From NCBI GenBank assembly GCA_029465975.1, contig CM055740.1, positions 6,853,786 to 6,917,785 of the forward strand: 64,000 bases of DNA, read 5' to 3'. The notes beneath the pieces are model-generated. The model was not told the origin of the DNA. It was given only the letters and a program-made list of their open reading frames with translations, and searched no databases. The stretch comes from Dallia pectoralis (lineage: Eukaryota; Chordata; Actinopteri; Esociformes; Umbridae). Below are positions 1 through 11,100 of this stretch, in pieces; the first letter of the stretch is position 1, and the number at the start of each line of letters is the position of its first letter. The translations under genes were made by a program, and so were the position numbers.

Positions 1-192
1 TGTGTGTCTGAGTGTGTCTGAGTGTGTCTGTGTGTGTCTGAGTGTGTCTGTGTGTGTCTGAGTGTGGCTGAGTGTGTCTGAGTGTGTCTGAGTGTGTCTG
101 TGTGTGTCTGAGTGTGTCTGAGTGTGTCTGTGTGTGTCTGTGTGTGTCTGAGTGTGTCTGAGTGTGTCTGTGTGTGGCTGAGTGTGTCTGTG
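1..192. repeat. 10-bp tandem array, TGTGTGTCTG/AGTGTGTCTG
   Basis: About 19 head-to-tail decamers differ mainly at the first base of the unit, with occasional tgtgtggctg. The array touches the left window edge, so its full length is unknown. It sits in the presumed slc45a3 intron upstream of the exon at 799. Confidence 0.95.
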
Positions 193-798
193 CGAAGGCG
201 GCTAGAATCTTGCACGGTGCTGTTACAGCATACAATTATTTCTTATATCCGTCAAATGAAGCATTGTCTTTGGATTAATTTTTTTTGCTGAAGCGAGGGC
301 CACCACCTCAGTAAATACCGGCCTCAGGCTACCTGCAGCATGGAGCTCTTACTATGGGGTTTATTTATGCTTATTTTGGTCTGTTAAGGTTTTCCAGACA
401 CTTAAGTTAAGCTGTTTGGTGACCCAACCCTGTTGGGTGTGTTCATGTCTATGAGCTTACTGCACTGTCTGCCAATAAGTGTTCTCTGTCCTTAGATCAG
501 ATATAATTTGGGATGTAGTTACTCAGAAGTTGTGGGAGAAAATAACACAAAGTTTTTGCATTCGTAGATACAGCAGCTTGAGGTCTATCAAGACCAAATC
601 CTCTCGCCGCAAGAACATTTCATTTTTTTACTTACCTCGTGCTCGGTGTGTGTGTGTCTGTGTGTAAATCTAACAGCTTGCCGACGAAATCAACATCGCA
701 AAGAACTATTGTTACCATGAATATTAGCCCTGTCATTATTACATATATCATTTGCCTGAATTCGTTCCCACAATTACAATTACAGTGGTGTTTCGCAG

Positions 799-1064
799 GC
801 ATCCGTGTGGGCAGCATTGGACTTTTCCTACAGTGTGCCACCTCTACCGTCTTCTCCCTGCTCATGAGTCGGCTCGTCCAGCTGTTTGGGTCACGCCGGG
901 TCTACCTGAGCAGCATGGTGAGCTTTACAGTCTCGGCCGTGGTCATCTGCCTGTCCCAGAGTGTGGTCCTGGTCACTCTGATGTCAGCTCTGACAGGCTT
1001 TGCCTACGCCACGCTGCAAACTCTACCCTACACTCTCACCTGCCAATACCACAAGGAAATGGAG
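799..1064 (+). CDS. slc45a3: slc45a3-like, penultimate coding exon
   Basis: The acceptor is tttcgcag before 799 and the donor is GAG|gtaaga at 1065. The exon starts at the second base of a Gly codon and ends on a full codon. It codes for about 88 residues rich in membrane segments. Confidence 0.85.
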
Positions 1065-3281
1065 GTAAGAACTCAAAGAAGTAGAAGTAGAAGGGTCTCT
1101 TTTTCAGAGTAAAACCGGTTAGGGTAGAAAATAAATAATATATTTGAAAAAAAGAATATGAATGTTTGTGAACAAGTAAACTTATCGTATTAAACACTCA
1201 AACAGACATATACATACAGTGTATTTCCTGCAAGTAAATTACATTTGAAAAATGTAACTCGGTTTGTCCAACTCGGTCTATTTAACCAGGTAGTCAGGAC
1301 CCATAAATATCGAGCCATGTCATTACCACAATAACTGCCGTGGTCTATATAAAGCCCATGTAAATATAAATAGAAGGCTGATCTCTGATCCCAAAGTTTA
1401 ACCACCTCCTACCATTGAGCTTCGTATCAAGGCATCTAGGGGAATAACTACTATGTTAGTCTGCTGTAAAACTCATAATATGAGCCCCTCATCTGGAGAG
1501 CTGCTGAGTGTGCAGGTATCCAACCCTGAATCAGACAGGCTTGTCAAGGTGCTGCCCTGTAACTGATGTTTAGTCTACAGTGTTGTTAGAGTGGAGCTCA
1601 GGTCAAGGCCAGAACACAGTAGCTCTCCTAAAGGATCCCGGTGCCAGTTCGATAGATACAACATTACAACCAAATACTTTTGTTCTTAAATTAAATGATT
1701 CCTAATTTCATGAAATGGGATCGAATCCATAAAGGTAGGTCTCGTGAATGCACTCAGTTCATCCTGAAGTGGTTTGGATCCAGACACAGAGCGACAGGCA
1801 GATTTATTAACGGGTTCAGGCTGGATTTGCGGTCAGACAGGCAAACACAACGATCCAATGAAGGCAGGCAAAGGTAGTGAAAACCCTAGGCAGACTGGCA
1901 GGTATTCGCTAACAGCAGGCAAAAAAATACAGGCAGGTAGGTAGGCGGTTTCGTCTTAAGGGGTAAGCTAGAGTTGGTACACTATTTGGCTGGACAAATC
2001 TAGACAGACTAAGGACGCTGCTGAGTGACAAACAACAATACCTCACTATGGGGGTAGTGAACTGACTAAGGGTACAGGTGGGACACAGGTGGGACCATTA
2101 ACAACAGACTGAAAATACGTTCAAGAGAATGAACCGGAACAAACAGAAACCAACATACAAGAACGTAGAAAACTAAAAAAAAAACAGAAAGACAATAGGC
2201 AGACACAGAACCTCACAGTTGACAACTTGAAAAAAATAGGCAAATGCAAACATTTTCTTTTAGGATATTTTTCGAGTGCACTTCGCCACTGAGTATTGTA
2301 AATAGTGAGGTCTAAAGACAGCAGGGACGTCGGTAGACACGTAAAAAAACTCGGCATGTTAAATTAGACAGAATCAATTAAGCCCTGGATAGGGGAATGG
2401 CTGTCGAAGTTAACGGACGCAATCTTTTTCAAATACTTAACGAGATGCCTTTTTTTGCATCAACACATTATTTCCTTAGATACAGTATACCCTTTTACAT
2501 CATCCAGCTGCTTGGATCAGGACCAATTAAATATTGTGTTTCGTTGACCCCAAACCTGGCAGTCAATTCCAAAACAAGCCAATTCCAGAGTCAACAGCGT
2601 TCATATTCCAGTACAGAAAACACAAACACGGTGCTTATAGTCACATATTTTATCTCCTTCCTTACACACACTCAGGCCAAATGTACAAAGATAAACTATA
2701 ATTATATTACAACCCGCAGCCCAGCACAATATCCTCCCATTACATTAACCTCATATTTAACTCGTACATGTCTCTTTGCATTTCAGCTTTACATGCCAAA
2801 AAAGAAGAACAAGTTTAGGAACGGACTCAAAGTGGACTTGGCCGCACGTTTGACAGCTGTGGATGAGGAAGCCATGTTGGCCCAGGAACTGGGAGACAAC
2901 AACGGGCGAGCTTTCTCCAGCAATGGCTGCCCCGAATACTACCCGCCTCCACATGGCCAGAACAGAGCGTCCCATGGCGCCAAGTGCCCCGATCATGAGG
3001 AACCGGAGAGCTATGAGGAGCGTGGTGTAGGACTGGACTTTGCCATCTTGGACAGCACCTTTCTCCTCTCTCAGGTTTTCCCCACTCTCTTCATGGGCAT
3101 GATCGTTCAGTTCACAAAGTCCGTCTCTGCCTACATGGCCTGCTCCGCCATCTTCGGCGTCATCGCCATCTACCTGGCCAACCGCGTCGTCTTTGACCAA
3201 AACGACCTTCAGGGCAGACGGAAACTGGAAACAGGAGTTAAACAGGATGCACTCCTGCTACCAGCGCGCGATACTCTATAG
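799..3281 (+). CDS. slc45a3: slc45a3-like transporter (prostein), 3' part of gene, last two coding exons
   Basis: Solute carrier family 45 member 3, a multi-pass membrane protein of the sucrose/proton symporter-like MFS branch. Two exons are joined: 799-1064 and 2787-3281. The first exon codes for GSIGLFLQCA, then LVQLFGSRRVYLSS and LTGFAYATLQTLPYTL, which align closely with the corresponding part of human prostein and hold about three membrane segments. The second exon codes for a basic hydrophilic loop (YMPKKKNKFRNG), an acidic linker, then LDFAILDSTFLLSQV and two last membrane segments ending in NRVVFDQNDL, matching the human end VVFDKSDL. The junction is phase 0 (GAG then CTT). After that point the frame runs on for about 24 residues to a TAG at 3279-3281, longer than my recollection of the human tail. 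The start codon and most of the protein lie left of the window. SLC45A3 is preferred over A1, A2 and A4 because of the LDxAILDSxFLLSQV segment. Confidence 0.85.
1790..2200. other. possible degenerate transposon remnant in slc45a3 intron
   Basis: The stretch repeatedly carries short phrases of the type caggcag, ggcaggca and agacaggca, plus caatacctcactatggg. This style is common in decayed fish retroelement ends. No open reading frame, terminal repeat or target duplication can be shown, so the call rests on texture only. Confidence 0.25.
2787..3281 (+). CDS. slc45a3: slc45a3-like, last coding exon
   Basis: The acceptor is gcatttcag before 2787. Reading starts in phase 0 with CTT TAC ATG CCA and ends at TAG 3279-3281. 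It codes for a hydrophilic loop and the final two membrane segments. The open frame also extends upstream of the acceptor, but that part has no similarity to the family and is intron. Confidence 0.85.
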   Translation, partial: LYMPKKKNKFRNGLKVDLAARLTAVDEEAMLAQELGDNNGRAFSSNGCPEYYPPPHGQNRASHGAKCPDHEEPESYEERGVGLDFAILDSTFLLSQVFPTLFMGMIVQFTKSVSAYMACSAIFGVIAIYLANRVVFDQNDLQGRRKLETGVKQDALLLPARDTL

Positions 3282-5200
3282 TGTTGTCGCCGACCGTTGC
3301 CATGGCAGCAAAAATGTGTTGCCGTGCGTCAGTTCATCGGTACGACTGACAGGACAATGGATACTGGTAGGAATGGTTTTCTTCCGAGATTACTGAGGCT
3401 GCAAGAGGGAGAGACTCGAGTCTATGTACTCAACAGTGTCTTACCTTGTTCCGGTCAGCCAATCAGATGGGTCACTTCTCAGGTACACCAGGTCACACCA
3501 TGATCAGATCCTGTCAGCACGTATACAACTGGAATTTGGACTAATTACCATTTTATTTTTGTCCGTGTGTGAGTGGATTTTGACAAAGCTACAGTGAGTC
3601 AAAGTCAGTCAGAGAGCGGTGTCCTCTTTGCTGACTGGCCGTGACAACTAACCAGGTCTGGGGTGTCATTACCTGCTGGGGAGAACCGGGGCCAGAGTCC
3701 CCTTGCTGCTACTCTATATCATGTATTTCTGTTGTTTTTGAGCAGGTCAACCGTGCTGGCGCTCAGAATAGGTGCATTAGACGGTACTTGCCAAAACGTA
3801 TATATCCCACAAGTGAAACGCCAAATGGGACCATTGGACTTGTTTGTCGGAAAACTGCAAACGTCAAAAAATTCTCAATGTGTATCTGTCCTCTAGTGTC
3901 ATGAGGGTTTTGGTTATGAACAGACTTACTGTATATTTTTAATACCCTTCTATAAACACATATCCCTGTGGGAATTTCTTACCTCAATCTGTTTAAATGA
4001 GGTAAGCTGTATAACTCCAGTGTTGTTGAGAAAAAGTCGCTTAAAAGACTCGCAAAAATTGCATTTTTGTTTGAAGAATGTCTCTCATCTCAGGATAGTC
4101 ACATCTATTCTTGAAGTTTCAGATAATGCCGTTGTGTAACATATTTTACATAACTCCTACTGTCATTATCATTACACGTATAACCAGAGAAGACAACTAA
4201 ATTAGGTCAATTATCCAGCGCTTTATCCATGTACACTTTATTTCTGGAAATCTCCAGTTATATTCTAATGAGCAAAAGACCAAAGAGTTCTACAAGCGCA
4301 GAGATGGTCTGTGTGATGAAATGTTTTTGTAAGCAGAATGATGTTTTTGGTACTCTGTCCGTTATTTGATACTTCGCTCGGTAGCAGTGTGAGTGTGTGT
4401 GTGTGTGCCATTTTGGTGGCTGATATTCCATTGGCAGAAAAATGTCCTGTCACTAATAATCAGCAAAACCCAACTACCGGACAGACAGGTTAAAATCAAA
4501 TATAACAGATTACTTGGCAAAGCTTTTTCCTGCACACAAAAAAATCACATCTGCCTGACTACAAAACATGAAGACAAGCTGACAGACTTCTTGGAAAAAA
4601 CAACTGCATTTTAGAAGTGCCTCTGAAATTCCATGACGTATATATTTTTTACATAATTATTTATTGATGTTCTTTAAAAGATTATAAGCACATATTCAAG
4701 TATTTTGCTTTTTTTTTGTTAGATCTGTGAAAGGTGTAAGGGGAAAGCTATTTCTGTGTGTTGTTAAGATATAAAGACATCTTGGGCATGATAATATATT
4801 TAAATATTCTTCAACCAACTTAATTGTTGGTCCCTTACTCTTGGATAACTTATTTATCTCAACTGCTGTCGACATTTCCATGTTAGATTTCAGATAAATG
4901 TACCAAATATCATTATTTTATTTGGTTAACAGTGAGCTTTCAGAAATGCAACTTAAATCATGGATAATAACACATGAACACACTGACAGCGGCGAAACTG
5001 ATTGCTGTTAAGCTCCAGCGGCTAACACCAAATATGATTCCGTTTGAAGATACGATGATACCATGGCGACGTTAGTTAGCGCATGCGCATAAACATGCCA
5101 TCAGGCCTAACGAACGTTTTGCACCAAGCTTATTGTACAGGCAGTCAAAGTCACAAGTTCTGTGACAGAAATAACAGAAATGTTTTTATTTTGTTTATTT

Positions 5201-5238
5201 TTGCAATTTTTGCAATTTTCGCAATTTTTGCAATTTTC
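5201..5238. repeat. short tandem repeat, TTGCAATTT unit
   Basis: About four copies of a nine-base unit (ttgcaattt with t/c variation) lie in intergenic DNA. Confidence 0.85.
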
Positions 5239-7277
5239 CTTTTCATTTGTAAAACCCAGAATCCCACACTGGTCTGTTGAGTCTGTTTTGCTAGTTTGAT
5301 GGAAGTATTGTGAGGTTTTTCCTCTCAGGTTTAAATCTCTCTGGTAACAGGTAGCTAGAAACAAACCAGTGCAAATGCACAAATTATAGGCTATATATAT
5401 ATATTATATGACTGTGCAAAACTCTCATGCATCTCAGTCATCATCACACTGGACAAAATTACTGCCTGTGACTGCCAACTGAATAACCTAGAAATGCATT
5501 ATAAATACCTAATTTGTAGAGAAATTAGTCAGTCACGATATATAAACTGATGCAAAGTATTCTGATATTTGCCAGTACAGACAATGTCAGCTGTGCCAGA
5601 TCGTATAGATAACATTTCGTTGATCCAGCCATTAATTTTTTTTTGTTTTCCTTCTATTTGGGTCGATATTTATTTAATCCTGACCACTTCCTGTATGGAT
5701 TTTGGTTTTTAAGGAGCAACTTTGCTGAATGTAGCTACTGAGGATGACTAACACCTGTGCATAGTAGAATGGAAGATATGCTCATGATAATTTATTTGTA
5801 AACAGGATATGTATAATATGTAACCACTGTGTTGTTAATCTGTCCTGGGGTTTTCCCATATTTCGTTTTGTTAATATCACTTAATCATACAGTCATGTTA
5901 AAAATACAACGCCTGGAAAGTTGACCCACGGATAACTGACCTAAATTCCAAGCATGATTCATTAAAAACGGCAACACAATTTAACAGATCACACACAAAA
6001 AATAAACTTGGAAACCATTGATGTAATTAAAGTAAATGCAAACGCAGAGATGCAATTTCCTTATCCAAAAAAGTTGGGACATAAAGCTGAATTGAACATG
6101 GATCTTGCAATAGAACAATGTTTACAAACACACATGCAAAGCTACAACCGAATGAGATTTCTCCAGGTGGTGTGCAGTTTAACATGACTCCGTGGCCTAC
6201 CTAACTCAAGTTGTTGGGGTCCTTTAAAGGTAGACCAAAGAAACGTCCCCATCACCTCAGCGCCCCTGGTGAGATGGGCGCGCGTTGTCTATAGTCCACT
6301 GGACCTGAATATGCGTGTTCTGTTTCCAACTATGTGTGTGAAGTCCTGGATGCATCGTGCTAATATCAATGTCTGTGTTAATGAGGATCACAGGGAATGC
6401 AGGCAAACGCATTTGGTGTTTTCATTTAATCGGGTCTACCTTTAATTCAGGGCCCAAACGCTGATGTTGGGGTTTGTTGGGTTCTCTAGTAGCAAGTGCC
6501 AGGGGTCTCTTTTTAATTTAAAATATGGCTTTGGTTGATTGACAACGCTGTTTTTTTAATTGTGTTTAAGATATAGGTTAATCAGAGATGGTTTCAGATT
6601 GTGTTTGATGGACTCTGTATGAAACCTCTGATACGTCCCCAGTTTAAACTGAATTTCAGCTTATATGATGAATCATATCATTCTAATTTAAGTGTACATT
6701 TTTAATACGAAATAAATGTATTGTATTAATTGCTTGGCTAATATATTTTTGAAACTGAGAACAATGTTGTGCAATCTCACGATGCATGAGGCAGTAAAAA
6801 CCTTGGAAATAGCGCCATCCATCGGAATTTCCAACTAAATTACCACATATATGTATACAAGTACGTACGAGTCACAATTTGTATCCCCTTATTCGTCTGA
6901 GACTTTGGGGAAGTAAACTTTACGCAGCACAATAAACTTCGTTTATTTTAAGATAATAAAAGTCTTGAACAAGCAGGAAAAAGTGTGTCGCCTGGGTGCC
7001 ATTGCTGTCCAGTGACAAGTGGCCTGTTTTTACACCTTCAGTCTAAATAAAGAAGGGCCCTGGCTGTCAGACATATGACCACCGAGCCAATTTGGGAGCT
7101 GCCACAGAAGCCATCACGTAGCTTAAAGTTACCCAATGAGGTCTATCCGAAACACGGGTTTAAGCGTGCATGACTTTATGCGCTGAACTCTCCCCGCAGA
7201 CACTTGGGCACTGCAGTTGTGCGCCCGTTTTCTTGCGCGCTTGCAGGTTCTCTGCGCGTCCTCCAGGGCCTGAGCGG

Positions 7278-7285
7278 TGACGTCA
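7278..7285. promoter_or_regulatory. palindromic CRE upstream of fgf6
   Basis: A perfect TGACGTCA, followed within a few bases by a second TGACGT half-site (from about 7289), lies about 555 bp upstream of the fgf6 start codon. CREB/ATF factors bind this motif; use at this gene is inference. Confidence 0.45.
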
Positions 7286-7377
7286 ACGTGACGTCGTTTA
7301 GAGACGCGATTGCATGGAGAGGTGAAGCAGGGTTCTGGTGAGTGGCATTCCCACTGACTCGGGGTGCCCACGCATAG

Positions 7378-7617
7378 GTAGAGAGAGAGGGATAGAGAGA
7401 GAGACCGAGAGGGATAGAGAGAGAGAGAGAGAGAGAGTGATAAAGAGAGACCGGGAAGGATAGAGAGAGAGACCGACAGGGATAGAGAGACAGGTGGGAT
7501 AAAGAGATACCGGGAGGGATAGAGAGACCGAGAGGGATAGAGAGAGAGACCGAGAGGGATAGAGAGACAGACCGGGAGGGATAGAGAGACCGAGAGGGAT
7601 AGAGAGAGAGAGAGTGA
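7378..7617. repeat. purine-rich GAGA/GACCGAGAGGGATA repeat in fgf6 5' flank
   Basis: Degenerate tandem units of GAGAGAGA and ACCGAGAGGGATAGAG form an almost pure purine stretch on the + strand, ending about 220 bp before the fgf6 ATG. Such a tract can act as a GAGA-type or triplex-prone promoter element. It also creates long spurious Ser/Leu-rich open frames on the other strand. Confidence 0.9.
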
Positions 7618-7815
7618 GGCGCGGACCTGCACAACATGGTAATCATCACCGCCCGCCACCTCAAGCTCCGCTGCGCGCTCTTCCATTTATACTCCTCCAC
7701 ACAGCAGGGGCTCTCGTCTCATGCCTGCAGACCCGATCTGCGTTCCAAAAATAATCCCCTGCCAGCATGCCGACGGAGGAAAAACAAGAAGATTGGTATT
7801 TTTAGGGCCATTGAC

Positions 7816-7821
7816 CACGTG
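7816..7821. promoter_or_regulatory. CACGTG E-box just before fgf6 start codon
   Basis: A palindromic E-box lies 18 bases before the ATG, in the presumed 5' UTR. A weak TATA-like tttatac lies near 7686. Neither is proven to act. Confidence 0.25.
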
Positions 7822-7838
7822 CCCCGAAGGTAACCCGG

Positions 7839-8178
7839 ATGGCCGCTGCGCAAAAGCTCCTCATCAGTATGTCCTTCGAGGCCGGCGCGCACTGGACGCT
7901 GACAACGGTTGTCCTCTTGTGGTGCCTGGTGGGCATCGTGTCATCCTATCCAGTTCCGAGCAGGACAAATGCAACTTTATTGGAGACAAGATGGGAGACC
8001 CTGTTCTCACGCTCCATGCTGGGCATCTCGGGGGAGAAATCGGACCTGAACTGGGAGAGTGACTATTTGCTGGGTATCAAACGAGTGCGGAGGCTGTACT
8101 GCAACGTGGGCATCGGGTTTCACCTCCAGGTCCTCCCAGACGGCAGCATAAATGGTGCACATAATGAGAACCAGTACA
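7839..8178 (+). CDS. fgf6: fgf6 coding exon 1
   Basis: ATG at 7839 opens the frame. The donor is TACA|gtgagt at 8179, leaving one base (A) of a split Ser codon. It holds the signal peptide and the first trefoil strands (residues 1-113). Confidence 0.95.
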
Positions 8179-11100
8179 GTGAGTGGCATCCAGATGTAAT
8201 GCAATAGACGTCACACAAAGGGGTCGTCGGTGACTGCTGATTGAACAGCGTCTAATAGCCCGTTTATGTTTGCATGTGTCATCATGGGGCCACGGCATGT
8301 CCTCCCATGGCAAAGACGAATCTATTATTAAAAACAGTATATCTGTCAGTGCTAAATAACTCCCAGATCAAACATGAATGTATATGGACGCATTCGGACA
8401 GCTCGTACTGACACGGGCACACCGCTTGTCACAAACCGTGCACGTCCAAAATCACACTTATTGCTGCAGACCATCTTCTTCTCTGGGCAAATATCAATAA
8501 TTGATTGTGGTAATATTATATGTGGAACAAAGACTCAGCATCCTGCGTATCAACCTGCGGGGTTTCCACCCACAGACGCAAATAGACCTTAGAAATATAT
8601 AGGCCTATATAGACCAATAACCCAAACATATGTTATGCCTATATGATCGGATGTGTTTTGCCTATATATCTAATATCTGGTGTTTTGTTCAATTAGGTCT
8701 AATAGAGATCTCAACGGTAGACCGTGGAGTGGTGAGCTTGTATGGGGTGAGAAGTGAGCTGTTTGTCGCAATGAATGGCCGTGGAAGGTTATACGGAACG
8801 GTAGGTATATGCACAATACTCAATATGATGTTCTGCAATATGTGTTTATGGTGTGTCGGGAACTGTGGCCTTGCATGGCCAATATGACTGTTCGGGTTGT
8901 TTGCATGTCATATCCGCTGTTGGATGTGCGGCTATTCACGTGTGCTGTGAATTAACGAGGCCACGTGGACATAGAAATATCCCCGTGATAATAGAACGCT
9001 CGCCTTTTGAGCGGATATTAAAGGTTCAATGTGTTTTCCGGTTCTTATTCATTTAGCCAAGTGCCAGTTTATGGTCGATTTGCCTGGAGCAATAATGATA
9101 GGGTTAACCGACGCATATACTGGTGTCACGCGCTGTAAACGGGCCTGCGTGCGGAGGACGCACATACGCACACACGCACGCACTAGTAATTGAAATTAAA
9201 CGAGAAAATTATTTATAGGTTATGGTAAATTCTCAAGTCTTCGTATCACTGATTGATGCGTCCTCTGACTATGGCAATTTGAACTTGTCAGCATGGATTA
9301 GTTCACAAGTGAGTCTTATTAGGGTGGGATACTCGGATCGATGTCATCGGGTCTTCGCCTGGTCGTTAAATTGTGCCCAAGTTATTACTGCAGAATATCA
9401 GACAATGACAGACAGGTTAATACTCTAAACTAAGAATATTTGAGTGTTATAAACAAACAAGGTGTGCACAAGAAGGCCTACAGCGCTCCAATTGTGCACG
9501 AGGGAAAATGATACAGTTAGATATGTAAACACTTCTGACTTTTGTAAACAGATTACCAACACGTGCACATATGATTGAGAAATAACTGTCATTAATATTG
9601 TAACTTGCTACCAAATGTCAGCCTTTATTTAAATACTCATTTAGGAAGAAGTGAAAATGTTCTTCTGGGATAAGACCCATTTCTGTGACTTGTCGCTCAG
9701 TAAAAAACAATATTGACTTTTGTTGAGAGTTTCTCAGCGATGAAGAATGCGTGTAACCAACTTTTTGTAACGTCATCAAATGTAATGCAATTTTTTAGAC
9801 ACCTACTCAGACCACTTAAGTGTGACACAGTGCCATCCTAGGATAATCTCAGGGGAAAAGACAAGAGTGTTCCTGTTAATCTTTTACAGACTAATTATTA
9901 AGATTTGTCAGGTTACATAGGGTACATACAGGCCGAAGACATGTGCCCCCCCCACCTGAGCGGGTTTATAATTATATGGAGTGGCTGTTTGGGTTCTGTT
10001 TCCGGATGGTTGACATGTGATTTTTGCGGTTGTTGTGATCTTGTTCACCCCAGTACGGTGATATTAAACCTGAACCTTATTCAAACCTTTATTGTTTTGT
10101 AGCCTTAATACCATCTTTAAAACTAACCATAATCCCAACACTGTGGTGCCAGGACTTTTAACGAGCCTTAACCTAGCCAAAACGCAATTTTAACTTGAAC
10201 CGAAAATCAAATAGTTGGCATATCTTATGTTTCTGGGAATTCATTAGTCATTATACGTGTTAATAGCATTTATATCATGACACATTTGAACATCTTCATA
10301 ACATATTCTTAGATGTAGTATCGTCGTGTAATGTAACCTAAAATATCATGTGAGTTCGCTGACACAGGTTTACGTATACTAAGTTACGTATTCTCCTGAG
10401 ACCAGGTTGGGCATTCGGCTGAGCTCAGCAGTGCGGCTCTGCTCCATTTCCAACGGCTGCTGCTTGTGTGTGTGATCCCTCCCCCGCCTCTCCCCCCCAT
10501 AGCCCCTCTCTTCTGTAGCCTCTCTTTACTATAGCCTCGGTCCCCTGTAGCCTCTCTCTCTTATAGAATCTCTCACTCCTATAGCCTCTCTTATATAGCC
10601 TCTCTCACTCCTATAGCCCCTCTCTCCTATAGCCTCTCTCTCTCCTATAGCCTCTCTCCTATAGCCTCTCTCTCCTATAGCCTCTCACTCCTATAGTCTC
10701 TCTCTCCTATAGCCTCTCTCTCCTATAGCCTCTCACTCCTTTAGCCTCTCTCTCTCCTATAGCCTCTCTCTCCTATAGCCTCTCTCTCTCCTATAGCCTC
10801 TCTCTCTCCTATAACCTCTCTCTCTCCTATAGCCTCTCTCTCTCCTATAGCCTCTCTCTCTCCTATAGCCTCTCTCTCCTATATCCTCTTTCTCTTCTAT
10901 AGCCTCTCACTCTCCTATAGCCTCTCTCTCCTATAGCCTCTCTCTCCTATAGCCTCTCTCTCTACCATATAGCCTCTCTCTCCTATAGCCTCTCTCTCTC
11001 CTATAGCCTCTCTCTCCTATAGCCTCTCTCTCTCCTATAGCCTCTCTCTCCTATAGCCTCTCTCTCCTATAGCCTCTCTCTCCTATAGCCTCTCTCTCTC

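Larger units (their letters stand above)
3282..7377. other. slc45a3 3' UTR and intergenic DNA before fgf6
   Basis: No further coding exon is recognised. It holds the slc45a3 3' UTR (end not located), a short CA/GT run near 4387-4407, a nine-base array at 5201-5238 and generally AT-rich single-copy sequence. The few short open frames match no family I know. Confidence 0.6.

Noticed and set aside
2397..2786. Coding sequence upstream of the last slc45a3 exon in the same frame
   Set aside because: It lies before a good acceptor at 2786, has no similarity to the transporter, and the previous exon joins in phase at 2787.
7129..7700. Leu/Ser-rich frames antisense to the fgf6 promoter
   Set aside because: Generated by the GAGA-type repeat; no start or splice context.
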